NCBI RefSeq assembly: GCF_000739915.1
Contig: NZ_BBJT01000002.1
Location: 620,001 to 684,000 of the forward strand
Origin: Paenibacillus chitinolyticus NBRC 15660
Lineage (GTDB): Bacteria > Bacillota > Bacilli > Paenibacillales > NBRC-103111
DNA: 64,000 nucleotides
Direction: 5' to 3'
Shown in pieces: positions 50,189-59,543 of the stretch. The stretch's first letter is position 1, and every line of letters begins with the position of its first letter. The translations under genes were made by a program, and so were the position numbers. A model generated the notes under the pieces. It was not told where the DNA came from. It ran no database searches and saw only the letters and a program-made list of their open reading frames with translations.

Positions 50189-51124
50189 TTAAGTCGACCC
50201 GTGACGGTTATGACTCCGCTGTTCCCCTTCAATAATCAGGTTGATTTGATCAATAAAATCTTTTGCCAGTTCAAGCTGTTTATAGGCAAATTCCAAATCT
50301 CCGCTGCCTGAAAGCGCGAAATCCAAGTTACCTAAAGTGGACATCAGTATGCGTGCGGTAACAGCAAATCCAAAAGCTTGCTTATCGGCCTGATTATTTA
50401 TCCCACTCCAGATATATTGAAAGGTCGGCTCCTGAATTCCATTGAATAAGGCAAGATTGCCTACATAGGAAGCCAAATCCCAGTATGCGGGCATCAAGGA
50501 TAAATCTTCAAAGTCCGACCAGACCCAGCCTTCGGGACTCGGTATTAAGTTTCTTGAATGAGCATCTCCATGAGACGGTATTAGCAAGCTTGTTTCGAGG
50601 CGCATCTGTCTATCAATCGCGAAGAGCAGACTTAGCAAATTTTGTATACGCTGATCCGGATGTTTCATTAATCTAAAAGCCGATTGACATGTCCGTTCCC
50701 AAACACCAAGCATAGGAATCTCGTCGGAAAAATCTTTCAATGCCAGTGAAAGTCTATTCACCAGTTCAACTGCTTCGCTTGGCGAAGGGCGTTGCAGTTC
50801 TGTAGGGGGAACATACTGCCAAAACGTCACCCATGTGCCGCCGATATCGTATGGTCCTGCATCCGTACGGTCAGTTGGCAATCGGACCGGCACTCCCTTT
50901 GAATGGAGATGACGTGCGGCTCTTAATTCACGAACCAGTACCTTGTAAGCGTAATCCGCATTATTTTTTGAAAGCACAGCGGCTATTCGGGCCACAATCG
51001 GATACGGGGCCAAATGAACGATCAGGTTCCCGCCATTACCAAGCTCGAGAGGAGTAATGTCCTTTAATCCGGCTTTTTCTGCGATTAAAACCGTTTTTGA
51101 AATAAGGCTGCTATTATTCGGCAT
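50189..51124 (-). CDS. APH/choline-kinase-fold phosphotransferase
   Basis: 311 residues with the aminoglycoside-phosphotransferase catalytic core: IPSHGDAHSRNLIPS (catalytic Asp, Asn) and VWSDFEDLSL (Mg-binding Asp), plus RELRAARHLHSKGVPVRLP. AAGGAG precedes ATG 51124. It is probably a small-molecule kinase; a resistance role cannot be claimed. Base composition looks lower in G+C than neighbours, hinting at later acquisition. It is followed by inverted repeat TAATAG...TCC/GGACTATTA at 50096-50191. Confidence 0.85.
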   Translation of the reverse strand: MPNNSSLISKTVLIAEKAGLKDITPLELGNGGNLIVHLAPYPIVARIAAVLSKNNADYAYKVLVRELRAARHLHSKGVPVRLPTDRTDAGPYDIGGTWVTFWQYVPPTELQRPSPSEAVELVNRLSLALKDFSDEIPMLGVWERTCQSAFRLMKHPDQRIQNLLSLLFAIDRQMRLETSLLIPSHGDAHSRNLIPSPEGWVWSDFEDLSLMPAYWDLASYVGNLALFNGIQEPTFQYIWSGINNQADKQAFGFAVTARILMSTLGNLDFALSGSGDLEFAYKQLELAKDFIDQINLIIEGEQRSHNRHGST

Positions 51125-51326
51125 TCCGAGGGCTCCTTAGTTCTTAGTTAAATATAAAATGATCTTAGCATCGTTGTCGTGTCCCTCATAGGTATTAAAT
51201 ATTTAACAATCAACTATTCCCATTCACACTTCCGTTAACGCGAACTTCCGTTTGGAGGTACTGACAACTTACTAATCTCCGCCCCTTCACATAGGCTGTT
51301 ATAAACCCCACGAAATGGAGTCTGAG

Positions 51327-51818
51327 ATGATGAGCCTGCCGAAAGTCCCCCAGCATCTCGCCTGGCACGAAACTTTGGAGCTTCACGAGCTTGTGAGCCT
51401 TCAGACCGGACAACTGATCGCTTGTAAACAAAAATTACCCACGCTTGCGGACGAAGGGCTTCAAACGCTCTTCAGAGCGGCGATACAAACCTTGGAGCAG
51501 AATCTGAACGAGCTGCTGGCGTATTACCCCGAAGCGCCTGCCGCCTCCAGGAATAAAAATGCGGAGCTGCCCGTCCTGGAAGCGGGACAGCTTCTCGCTT
51601 TTGCCAAAACCGCCGTACGCAGCTACGCCTGCGCCCTCACGGAAACCGCGACTCCCCGTCTCCGGGCAACCTTTGTGAAACATCTGTTGAGAGCGGTCGA
51701 ATTTCACGCCAAAGTGTTCAACCGGATGTATGCAGACGGTGCGTACCCCGCTTATGACCTGAAGGAACTGCTGGAAAACGACGCGGCCAACGCCCGGGCC
51801 GCCCTCTCCCTCGAATAA
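51327..51818 (+). CDS. CotF-like spore coat protein
   Basis: 163 residues, mostly helical, with the CotF-family ferritin-like pattern LAWHETLELHELVSLQTGQL, LAYYPEAPAASRNKN and LGQLLAF-type helix AGQLLAFAKTAVRSYACALT. TGGAG precedes ATG 51327. It is expected in the outer spore layers. Single gene, terminator shared with the convergent bshB2. Confidence 0.8.
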   Translation: MMSLPKVPQHLAWHETLELHELVSLQTGQLIACKQKLPTLADEGLQTLFRAAIQTLEQNLNELLAYYPEAPAASRNKNAELPVLEAGQLLAFAKTAVRSYACALTETATPRLRATFVKHLLRAVEFHAKVFNRMYADGAYPAYDLKELLENDAANARAALSLE

Positions 51819-51822
51819 CGGC

Positions 51823-51871
51823 AAAAAACCGCCAAGGAACGGCACGACTGCCTGCCCCTTGGCGGTTTTTC
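51823..51871. terminator. Bidirectional terminator between cotF-like gene and bshB2
   Basis: 14-bp stem AAAAACCGCCAAGG/CCTTGGCGGTTTTT. Confidence 0.88.
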
Positions 51872-51906
51872 GTTGTGCGGGAACGGCTTCCGCCCCGCAC
51901 ACTCTT

Positions 51907-52563
51907 TTATTGAAACCGGTATGTCCATAACCGCTCGTAGCCGAAGCGTTCCTGCACCTCTTTGTCGTTCGCGGATTTGCCGCCGAGCTGTCCGTTGAGC
52001 TGGAACTGGGAGCTGTGTGCAAGGATCGAGCCCAGCTTCTGCCCCAGATACGGCCTGACATCGTTCACGACATCCGCTTTGCCGAGCACATCCTCGCACC
52101 CTTTGGAAAAAGCGATGCAGTGAACGACCGGTCTCTCTTCCACGGGGATTCGCTGGACCGTATCAATCACGGCCGCGCCCGTTGCGTCATGATCCGGATG
52201 CACACTGTAGCCCGGGTAGAACGTAATGACAAGCGAAGGATTCAGCTCGTCGATAAGTCCGCGGATTTTGCCGACGAGCAGTTCGCGGTCTTCGAATTCA
52301 ATCGTTTTATCGTGAAAGCCCAGCATGCGCAAATCCTGAATTCCGATTGACCGACACGATTCCTCAAGCTCGGCTTTGCGGATTTCAGGCAGTGTCACGC
52401 GGTTGGCCGCAAGGGGATTGCCCATGTTGCGTCCCATCTCTCCCAGTGTCAAGCATGCGTAAGTCACCGGGGTTCCCTGTCGTATATGGCCGGCAAGCGT
52501 ACCGGATATGCCGAACGCTTCGTCATCGGGATGCGGCAGGACGACCAGTATGTGTCGTTCCAT
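51907..52563 (-). CDS. bshB2: Bacillithiol deacetylase BshB2 (YojG type)
   Basis: 218-residue LmbE/PIG-L zinc deacetylase. The zinc and catalytic block is VLPHPDDEAFG (His, Asp, Asp), with LTLGEMGRNMGNP and the third ligand in SVHPDHDATG. It removes acetate from GlcNAc-malate or bacillithiol conjugates in bacillithiol metabolism. It pairs with yojF directly upstream (26 bp), the conserved B. subtilis order. ATG 52563 is preferred over 52569. Confidence 0.93.
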   Translation of the reverse strand: MERHILVVLPHPDDEAFGISGTLAGHIRQGTPVTYACLTLGEMGRNMGNPLAANRVTLPEIRKAELEESCRSIGIQDLRMLGFHDKTIEFEDRELLVGKIRGLIDELNPSLVITFYPGYSVHPDHDATGAAVIDTVQRIPVEERPVVHCIAFSKGCEDVLGKADVVNDVRPYLGQKLGSILAHSSQFQLNGQLGGKSANDKEVQERFGYERLWTYRFQ

Positions 52564-52589
52564 CTCCATCTACCTTCTCTCTTTGTAAG

Positions 52590-52934
52590 TTAAAAAGGGT
52601 CGCGGCTCAGCTGCAGCGAAACGACGAGCTTACCGTCCTTATCATGTCCCGACAAAATCAGTCTCTGCGTCTCTGTTTCATCCCAATGGGTAAGTCCCTC
52701 GGAATAAACCCAGCCTTCTTCCATTTTGAGCCCTACCCGGTAGGGGCCGTTTCCGGCAATGGAGCCCTGCAGATAACGGATCTTCGAATTGCGGATAAAC
52801 GTCGAGGCCGTATGTTTGGACTGGTCAAGGTGGGAAGCGTAAGCCCCGTTCGTCATTTCCAGATGAATATACAGGTCCTGGCCCTTAAGCAGATCAAGAA
52901 CTTGCTGGACGGCCGCCTGATTAATAAACTGCAT
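52590..52934 (-). CDS. yojF: YojF-family protein (DUF1806)
   Basis: 114 residues, recognised as YojF: MQFINQAAVQQVLDLLKGQD, LYIHLEMTNGAYASH, GPYRVGLKMEEGWVYSEGLT. Function unknown; consistently the partner of the bshB2 gene. GGAGG precedes ATG 52934. Confidence 0.92.
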   Translation of the reverse strand: MQFINQAAVQQVLDLLKGQDLYIHLEMTNGAYASHLDQSKHTASTFIRNSKIRYLQGSIAGNGPYRVGLKMEEGWVYSEGLTHWDETETQRLILSGHDKDGKLVVSLQLSRDPF

Positions 52935-53089
52935 GAAGATTCCTCCAGTAATATACTGACGTATTCACCTAAACTATTGTATGCGGCTAATATATTGTAG
53001 GTTTAAATGTAGCTTATTATAAAACATTCCGATCGACTTCACAAATCGCATCGGGTGCGGATAGACCCGGTATTCGGGCCTGTACAAAC

Positions 53090-53116
53090 AAAAAACCCGC
53101 TCCACGGCGGGTTTTC
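53090..53116 (-). terminator. Terminator of the hybrid kinase gene
   Basis: Stem AAAACCCGC/GCGGGTTTT then TTG on the minus strand; 8 bp past the stop. Confidence 0.8.
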
Positions 53117-53123
53117 ACGGCTT

Positions 53124-56100
53124 CTATCGTTCTTTTATCCGAGCGGACCACTTGGCCATCAGACGTTTGAGCTCACCCGAAAGGACCGGCTTGCTGATAT
53201 AATCGTTCATCCCGGATGCCAGGCACTGTTCTTTGTCTTCTTCTCTGGCAAAAGCGGTTACGGCAATGATGACGGGAGGCATTGCCTTCTTCCCGTGTCG
53301 TTCACGGATTAGACGGGTCGCCTCGAACCCGTCCATGACCGGCATCTGCACGTCCATGAAAATCAAATCATACGTCTGCTCCCCCGCAGCCTGCACGGCT
53401 TCCGCTCCGCTGTTTACGACATCCGCGGAATAACCCAGCTTGCCGGTTAACGTGTGAAGCAGTTTACGGTTCATGGGATGGTCGTCCGCAATGAGCACCC
53501 GCAGCGGCGCAGGCTTCGCCTCCGGAAGGGAAGGAACAGGCGCGGTTTCCGCCGGATGGATCGCGGAGGCCGTGTCCGGCGCTTCCGAGTCGCCTAAACT
53601 GGCGTACAGGGTAAAGAAGAAGGTGGAGCCGGCGTTTTCTTCGCTTTCGACACCGATTTCGCCGCCCATGAGCTCGACAAGCTTCTTGCTGATCGACAAG
53701 CCGAGCCCCGTACCGCCGTATTTGCGGTTAATGGCGGGATGCAGCTGAGAGAACGATTGAAACAACAGGTGGATTTTTCCGGCGGGAATCCCTATTCCCG
53801 TATCCCGGATTTTAAATTCCAGCATCACCGATTGGGGCTCGGGTGATGGTGTTATCTCCACCGCTACCGAGACGCTTCCCCGCTCGGTGAATTTGATCGC
53901 GTTGCTGATCAGATTGATCAGCACTTGTCTCACTCGCGCCTCGTCTCCCAACACGTACCGGGGCAGTCCGGCCGGAATATCGCACGAGAGCTTCAGGTTC
54001 TTTTCCTCCGCTTTTACCCGGAAAAGCTCCAGAACACCCGCCAGCGTTTCCCTTAAATCGATCGCGTCCAGGTTTAATTCCATTTTGCCGGCTTCGATCC
54101 GGGAGAAATCCAGAATTTCATTCAAAATATGCAGCAGGGCGTCGCTGCTCTCCCGGATAATATCCGCATAACTGCGCTGCTCTTCATCCAGCATCGTTTC
54201 CTGGAGCAGCCCGGTCATTCCGATAATCCCGTTCATCGGCGTGCGCAGTTCGTGGGACATAATGGCCAGAAACTCCGATTTGGCCCGGTCGGCCTGTTCG
54301 GCAAATTCTTTGGCCCGGATAATTTCTTTCTCGTTCGTCACATCCCGGAAAACAACCACGACGCCTTTTCTCTCCCCCTTATCGAACAGGGGCGTAACTT
54401 GGTAGGATGCCAGAAAGCTCGTTCCGTCCTTCCGCCAGAAAATTCCTTCGCTCGGCGATACGGAAACGCCGTCTCTTACCGCCCGTTCGACCGGCGAATC
54501 GCCGGGAAGGTACTGATTGCCGTCCGGACAGGCCTGCTCGACGGTTAGAAGGTGCCGGTTTCCGATCAGTTCTTTCGGATTAAACCCGAGCATGGATGCG
54601 CCGGCGGGATTGATAAACATCCCCTGCCCCTGCAAATCCAGCCCGAAAATTCCTTCGGAAACGGAATTGAGAATCAGCGCGTGCTCATAGCTCAGCTTCT
54701 CGATCTCTTCCGTATACTTTTTGCGGTCCGTGATGTCGCTTGTCAGGACATACACCCCGACGATGTGCCCGCTTAGCACGATCGGGACATTTATGACGCT
54801 CGCTTCGATGCGGTGTCCGTCTTTATGAATGAGCCCCGTCTCGTAAGTCTGCGGTTCGCCCTGTGCCGCCAGTTCGAAATGCCGTAAAGTCTTGTCGTAA
54901 TCGTCCGGATGAACCAGCGATGCGAAATGCCGGTCGGTCAGCTCCTTTTCGGAATAACCCGTCAGAACCTGCTGCCCCCGGTTAGCCGTCAGCAGCTTTC
55001 CGTGAAGATCGAGCGAAGCTACGCCGACCGGATTATAGTCAAACAGCGACTTGTACTCCTGAAGCCGGAGTTCCGTGTTTCTGCGTTCCGTAATATCGCG
55101 TGAAATGGCGACGATTTCCTGCTCTCTGCCCTGATCGTCCAGCGTGTAACGGCTGGTCGTTTCGAACCAGACGTACGTGCCGTCTTTGCGGAAGAAGCGG
55201 AACGTAACCTTCTCATCTCCTTCCCCGTGCATATTTTCCTGCAGGTACTTTTTGACAAAGTCGACATCATCGGGGTGAATGTAGCCGAGTCCCGCCGTGC
55301 CCACCATTTCTTCAGGCTCGTAACCGAGCATCGTATGGCAGATCGGGGACACGAACAGGAACGTCGCCTGCTCGTCCACAGCATGTCTGGATATAAAATC
55401 AAGCGAATATTCCGAAATAAGCCGGTAATTCTGCTCGCTTTCCAGAATCCGCTCTTCCATCCGCCGCCGTTCGGTTATATCCTGCACCATCCCGATAATC
55501 TGGATAGGTTTATTGAATTCGTCGGCCACGACTTCCCATTGACCCGCAATGGTCCGGATCGACTGGTCCGGCAGACAAATTTTGTAGATCATTTCACCGG
55601 ATTCGCCGTTTTCGAGCGCCTTCTCGATGCTTTCGCGGACACGCGGGAGATCTTCGGGGTAAATGCAGCTCAGAAACAGCTCCGCATCGGAATCCGCGGA
55701 ATGGATCGCATAACCGAAAATGCGGCGCATTTCGTCCGAGAAAGAAACCCGCGAGTTAAGCAGATCCCACTCCCAGGAACCGATATGGGCTACCCGCTGA
55801 GCCTCGGCCAGCGTTTCTTCGTACTTTTTGCGTTCCGTCACGTTGCGGCCGATCGCTAAAATTTTGATGACGCGGCCATCGCCGCTACGCACGAGCTGAA
55901 AGGCGGTCTCAAGCCAAATATAATGTCCCTGCTTGTGCCGGACCCGTCTTACGAAAACTTCTTTCTCCGAGTAGAGCTTATCCCGGTTCCTCATTTGCAA
56001 AGCATCGTCGGGATGATAGAAATCGACGCGTTTGCGGCCGATCATTTCTTCCGGCTTATAGCCCAGCAGCCCCTCGACAGAGGGTGAAATATATAGAATG

Positions 56101-56588
56101 GTCCCGCTCGGCGAGCTGAACGAAATGACATCCTGAATGTTTTTGGAAAAAAGCAGGGCGAGGTCGCGGTTGTCTTCAAGCTCTTTTGCGGCTGCATTTT
56201 TGTCCGTCATATCCGTAAATTCATGAATAAGATACAGCGGCTGTCCAGCCTCCGGATCGCGTGCCAATGTCGTGCGGACGTGTAGCGAAATGACGCGCCC
56301 GTCTCTATGAAAATACCGTTTCTCCCTTTCGGAAACCTCACCGGGAAAAGCGGCAAGCTTCTCCATCATGCGTTTGTGTTCACTGATGAAACTTTCGTCG
56401 TCCGGATGCAGAAGTAATTTTTCGGTTCTCTCGAGCAGTTCCGCTTCCGAGTAACCGAGGATGTTGCATAAAGCCGGATTCATGCCGAGCCACTCCCCGT
56501 TTTCAGGAGATGCGAATACCAGGCCGTTCGCCGCCTGACCGTACAAATGGGTAAAAAGCGTTTCTTTAGCCTGCGAAGGGATGTTCAC
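53124..56588 (-). CDS. Hybrid histidine kinase with six PAS domains and a receiver
   Basis: 1154 residues, cytosolic: no membrane helix is visible. Six PAS/PAC units in tandem (about 1-125, 140-260, 265-385, 390-515, 515-640, 645-770) with repeated endings such as GRKRVDFYHPDD and GLGYIHPDD. Then HisKA (SHELRTPMNGIIGM, phospho-His), HATPase (NLISNAIKF, DTGIGIPAGKI, GGTGLGLSISKKLVELMGGE) and a C-terminal receiver (VLIADDHPMNRK, FMDVQMPVMDGFEA, SKPV). GTG 56588 follows AGGAGG. Signal unknown; redox or small-molecule sensing is typical for PAS. Confidence 0.94.
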   Translation of the reverse strand: MNIPSQAKETLFTHLYGQAANGLVFASPENGEWLGMNPALCNILGYSEAELLERTEKLLLHPDDESFISEHKRMMEKLAAFPGEVSEREKRYFHRDGRVISLHVRTTLARDPEAGQPLYLIHEFTDMTDKNAAAKELEDNRDLALLFSKNIQDVISFSSPSGTILYISPSVEGLLGYKPEEMIGRKRVDFYHPDDALQMRNRDKLYSEKEVFVRRVRHKQGHYIWLETAFQLVRSGDGRVIKILAIGRNVTERKKYEETLAEAQRVAHIGSWEWDLLNSRVSFSDEMRRIFGYAIHSADSDAELFLSCIYPEDLPRVRESIEKALENGESGEMIYKICLPDQSIRTIAGQWEVVADEFNKPIQIIGMVQDITERRRMEERILESEQNYRLISEYSLDFISRHAVDEQATFLFVSPICHTMLGYEPEEMVGTAGLGYIHPDDVDFVKKYLQENMHGEGDEKVTFRFFRKDGTYVWFETTSRYTLDDQGREQEIVAISRDITERRNTELRLQEYKSLFDYNPVGVASLDLHGKLLTANRGQQVLTGYSEKELTDRHFASLVHPDDYDKTLRHFELAAQGEPQTYETGLIHKDGHRIEASVINVPIVLSGHIVGVYVLTSDITDRKKYTEEIEKLSYEHALILNSVSEGIFGLDLQGQGMFINPAGASMLGFNPKELIGNRHLLTVEQACPDGNQYLPGDSPVERAVRDGVSVSPSEGIFWRKDGTSFLASYQVTPLFDKGERKGVVVVFRDVTNEKEIIRAKEFAEQADRAKSEFLAIMSHELRTPMNGIIGMTGLLQETMLDEEQRSYADIIRESSDALLHILNEILDFSRIEAGKMELNLDAIDLRETLAGVLELFRVKAEEKNLKLSCDIPAGLPRYVLGDEARVRQVLINLISNAIKFTERGSVSVAVEITPSPEPQSVMLEFKIRDTGIGIPAGKIHLLFQSFSQLHPAINRKYGGTGLGLSISKKLVELMGGEIGVESEENAGSTFFFTLYASLGDSEAPDTASAIHPAETAPVPSLPEAKPAPLRVLIADDHPMNRKLLHTLTGKLGYSADVVNSGAEAVQAAGEQTYDLIFMDVQMPVMDGFEATRLIRERHGKKAMPPVIIAVTAFAREEDKEQCLASGMNDYISKPVLSGELKRLMAKWSARIKER

Positions 56589-56760
56589 GGGAAGCCTCCT
56601 TGATTCCGCCCCTGAATCTGGGGCTCTGTTTCACTATAACCGGCGATTCGCCCTGGAAACAGATAGGTTCGATGTAGTTATTATAACAACAACGAACCAT
56701 TTAGAAACGCCGAAATCGGCTTCCGCTCTCTAAAACTTTCAATCTCGCTTCAATCCGCTG

Positions 56761-56798
56761 AAAAAAGCCGGGTTTCCTTGCAGGCAAGGAAACCCGGC
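56761..56798 (-). terminator. Terminator of the membrane-protein gene
   Basis: Perfect 14-bp stem GCCGGGTTTCCTTG/CAAGGAAACCCGGC with six T residues on the minus strand. Confidence 0.92.
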
Positions 56799-56855
56799 CG
56801 GGAGCGGAAACCCGTGCGGCAGTAAGCTGCGCAGCTTTGCCGAAGCGGGAAGGCG

Positions 56856-57743
56856 TTAAAGCTTCGATACCCCTGGCCGGACTCTCCAGGTTACGGTTAC
56901 CGACTTCCGGAGGGCCGTGCCCAGAGCAAGCAGCCAGACGAGCAGCCCGGCCGCCGCCGTGAGCGTCCAGGGCGACAGCTCGGCGACGGACATACCTGAA
57001 GCCGTCTGGAAGCCGACGCCCGCAATCGCCAGCATCCAGCCGATTGAGCCCGCGTGGACGAGCCTGACTTTGCGAGACTGCGCGTCATCCGATTTTTCCA
57101 GCAGCCAGCCAAGCAGCGGAAGCGTCTGAACCGCATGAAACCCCAGCCCGTGCAGGACGATCAGATTGCCCGAAGCGCCGGTGTAGCGGCTCTGAAGCGC
57201 GATCATGCCGATTCCCGCAACAACGGCCGCCATTGTGGAGAGAAACCCGTAACGGATGCCGAGAACAACAAGCGGCCGCTCCGCCAGTACCGATTTTCTG
57301 TAAAAAGCCGCGGCAAGCCAGACGACCAGAACAATCAGCAGCATGGAGTCCAGACCAAAGACGATTCCCGCGATGCGGTCGATATCCGTGCCCGCCTGTG
57401 TAAATCGCGGATTGATACCTCGCAGATGCTGGACGGACTCCAGCAGATAAGCGGCCCCTCCCGTAAACGCGAGCATCCAGCGGTATACTTTGCGCGAGCG
57501 GCTGCCCATTGAGGCCAATGGGAGAACGGCAGCTATCGACAAGATGAAAATACCCAGCGCCGCGTTAAAGGAAAAGGCGCTTTCCACATTGCCTTCCGGA
57601 AGGACCCGGCTTCCGTACAATGCCATATAAACCGCCATAAAAGCCGCGAGTACAAAGCCTGCCAAACCCGTCCAGATTAGTACGCGTTCGCCTGAAAACA
57701 TGGAATGAGAGCCGTCATGTCCGTTATAAAGAGCTGATTTCAT
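56856..57743 (-). CDS. Unknown multi-pass membrane protein under TetR control
   Basis: 295 residues with about seven to eight hydrophobic helices, e.g. VLIWTGLAGFVLAAFMAVYM, AALGIFILSIAAVLPLASMG, LLIVLVVWLAAAFY, FLSTMAAVVAGIGMIAL, LIVLHGLGFHAVQTLPLLGW and WTLTAAAGLLVWLLALGTAL. A central His/Gln-rich loop region HGLGFHAVQ may bind a ligand or cofactor. I do not recognise the family. ATG 57743 is preferred over GTG 57752. The gene is preceded by the same palindrome as the tetR-like gene upstream, and both are on one strand, 95 bp apart. Confidence 0.75.
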   Translation of the reverse strand: MKSALYNGHDGSHSMFSGERVLIWTGLAGFVLAAFMAVYMALYGSRVLPEGNVESAFSFNAALGIFILSIAAVLPLASMGSRSRKVYRWMLAFTGGAAYLLESVQHLRGINPRFTQAGTDIDRIAGIVFGLDSMLLIVLVVWLAAAFYRKSVLAERPLVVLGIRYGFLSTMAAVVAGIGMIALQSRYTGASGNLIVLHGLGFHAVQTLPLLGWLLEKSDDAQSRKVRLVHAGSIGWMLAIAGVGFQTASGMSVAELSPWTLTAAAGLLVWLLALGTALRKSVTVTWRVRPGVSKL

Positions 57744-57769
57744 TTTAAGCACATCCTTTTCTCGAATAT

Positions 57770-57791
57770 TTATTTATTAGTCAATAAATAA
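57770..57791. promoter_or_regulatory. TetR-type operator before the membrane-protein gene
   Basis: Perfect palindrome TTATTTATT-AGTC-AATAAATAA, 27 bp before the start; the same arms recur at 58372. Confidence 0.8.
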
Positions 57792-57838
57792 TTCTGTAAA
57801 AAAATAGGCAGCCTTAACGTGCCGCCTTGCCAGGTCTC

Positions 57839-58357
57839 CTAGCAGTTCGAATCTTTGAAAGGGAGCATCTCGGGAAGCTGCAGCACATCCGAAGTTACGA
57901 TCAGAAGTCCGATGGCCATGAAATTGCCGGCTGCCGTCTCGACATCGTCCATTCCGGACTCTTCGAATTTTCGCATGATTGTGCTGTGTATCAACGCAAA
58001 CTTCTCGCTCATATGCCTGCGGATTTCGGGTTCTGATATGGCAGGCGCCTGCAGCACCATCAACATTTCCGCCCGGTTAGCCCGCATGAGATCTTTGAAC
58101 GCCTGGCCCATTGATTCCATAATGAGATTCCCTTGAGCTTCCACCTGCATGAAGGCATCATAGAGCCGCTGTACGGCCCGGTCAGCTACCGCCTTGAACA
58201 GCTCTTCCTTGCTTTTGAAAAAATGAAACACGTACGGCTGCGTCACCCCGGCCGCTTTAGCCACCATGGCTGTCGTTGTTTTATAATATCCAAGTTCCGC
58301 GAATATTCCAACGGCTGCGTTTATAATCTGTTCTTTGCGATCTTCGCGGACAACCAA
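57839..58357 (-). CDS. TetR-family regulator of the adjacent membrane protein
   Basis: 172 residues. HTH at about 8-55: IINAAVGIFAELGYYKTTTA, MVAKAAGVTQPYVFHFFKSK. C-terminal TetR ligand domain ends DVLQLPEMLPFKDSNC. GGAGGTGCGG precedes the start at 58357 (MVVREDRKEQ). A palindrome overlapping its promoter, identical in arms to that of the downstream gene, indicates auto- and target regulation by the same protein. Confidence 0.9.
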   Translation of the reverse strand: MVVREDRKEQIINAAVGIFAELGYYKTTTAMVAKAAGVTQPYVFHFFKSKEELFKAVADRAVQRLYDAFMQVEAQGNLIMESMGQAFKDLMRANRAEMLMVLQAPAISEPEIRRHMSEKFALIHSTIMRKFEESGMDDVETAAGNFMAIGLLIVTSDVLQLPEMLPFKDSNC

Positions 58358-58371
58358 CTCCGCACCTCCTT

Positions 58372-58393
58372 TTATTTATTGATAAATAAATAA
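58372..58393. promoter_or_regulatory. TetR-type operator before the tetR-like gene
   Basis: TTATTTATT-GATA-AATAAATAA: the same 9-bp arms and 4-bp spacing as at 57770. Confidence 0.8.
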
Positions 58394-58436
58394 TAAAAGC
58401 CGAATGACCGTTTCGTCAAGAGGCAACGCAAAAAAA

Positions 58437-58472
58437 GTTTAAAAAGCCGCCTGGCTTGGATGCCCGGCGGCC
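58437..58472 (-). terminator. Terminator of ppaC
   Basis: Minus-strand stem GCCGCCGGGC/GCCAGGCGGC with TTTTT. Confidence 0.75.
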
Positions 58473-58487
58473 GTTATTTTTAAAGTC

Positions 58488-59417
58488 TTATTTGCTCAAA
58501 ATGTCTGTCAGAACGGGAACGATCTGCGATTTGCGGGAAACGACGCCTTTCAGCACCGCTTTGTTGTCGGCAAGCGTTACGTTGTACGCTTCTTCCACCG
58601 CTTTGGCGGAGGAGCCGAGCGCCAGACCGATGGAATCGTTGTTGAGAATATCCGTTACGACAAACAGGAAAAGATCCAGTCCTTTTTTCTCGATAATCGC
58701 GTTCAGAGCCGCTTCCAGTTCGTCCTGGCGGGCGAGAACATCGTTCGTGTCCACCGCGTTTACCTGTGCGATTTCCACCTTGTGGGAGCCCATCTGGAAC
58801 TCTTTCGCGTCCAGCGAAATGAGCTGTTCGATCGTTTTGTCGCTAAGATCCGCGCCCGCTTTGAGCATGTCCAGTCCGTAGCTTTCGAGGTTAACGCCGG
58901 CGATCTCCGCCAGTTCGCGTGCGGCCGCCACGTCCTGCTCCGTGCAGGTCGGCGATTTCAGCAGCAGCGTGTCCGAAATGATGGCGGATACCATCAGTCC
59001 GGCAATGTTCGCGGGAACGGACTTGCCGTTTTCTTTGTACAGCTTGTTCAAAATCGTCGCCGTGCAGCCGACAGGTTCGGCGCGGTAGTAAAGCGGGCCG
59101 CTCGTCTCGAAATTCGCGATGCGGTGGTGGTCGATAACTTCAGTCACGCGCACTTGATCGATGTCGCTAACGCTCTGCTGACGTTCGTTATGATCGACGA
59201 GAATAACGGTCTTGACTTCGCCGGCAACCGTCTCGACAAGACGGGGAGCTTCTGCCTTAAAAGTATCCAGCGCGAATTGGGTTTCGCCGCTTACGGCTCC
59301 CAGGCGGACCGCTTCTACGTTTTCGCCAAGCTGGGTTTTCAGGTCTGCATATGCGAGTGCGGAACAAATGGTGTCGGTGTCCGGGTTTTTGTGTCCGAAA
59401 ATCAATGTTTTTTCCAT
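58488..59417 (-). CDS. ppaC: Manganese-dependent inorganic pyrophosphatase PpaC
   Basis: 309-residue family II pyrophosphatase of the DHH superfamily. Motifs: [33 protein letters not shown] in [10 protein letters not shown], and the C-terminal DHHA2 substrate loop with SRKSQIVP. It hydrolyses diphosphate to phosphate in the cytosol. ATG 59417 with AGGAG upstream. Single gene; core metabolism. Confidence 0.96.
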   Translation of the reverse strand: MEKTLIFGHKNPDTDTICSALAYADLKTQLGENVEAVRLGAVSGETQFALDTFKAEAPRLVETVAGEVKTVILVDHNERQQSVSDIDQVRVTEVIDHHRIANFETSGPLYYRAEPVGCTATILNKLYKENGKSVPANIAGLMVSAIISDTLLLKSPTCTEQDVAAARELAEIAGVNLESYGLDMLKAGADLSDKTIEQLISLDAKEFQMGSHKVEIAQVNAVDTNDVLARQDELEAALNAIIEKKGLDLFLFVVTDILNNDSIGLALGSSAKAVEEAYNVTLADNKAVLKGVVSRKSQIVPVLTDILSK

Positions 59418-59543
59418 CAATAAAGGCTCCTTACTTCGTTTGAATTTGAAATGGATCGCAAAAAGAGCTAAAATCCTAACTCGATTATAGCGTTAAAATC
59501 AGCTTATTCCAATCCCTATACAGAGAATAATCGGACGGCTGCT

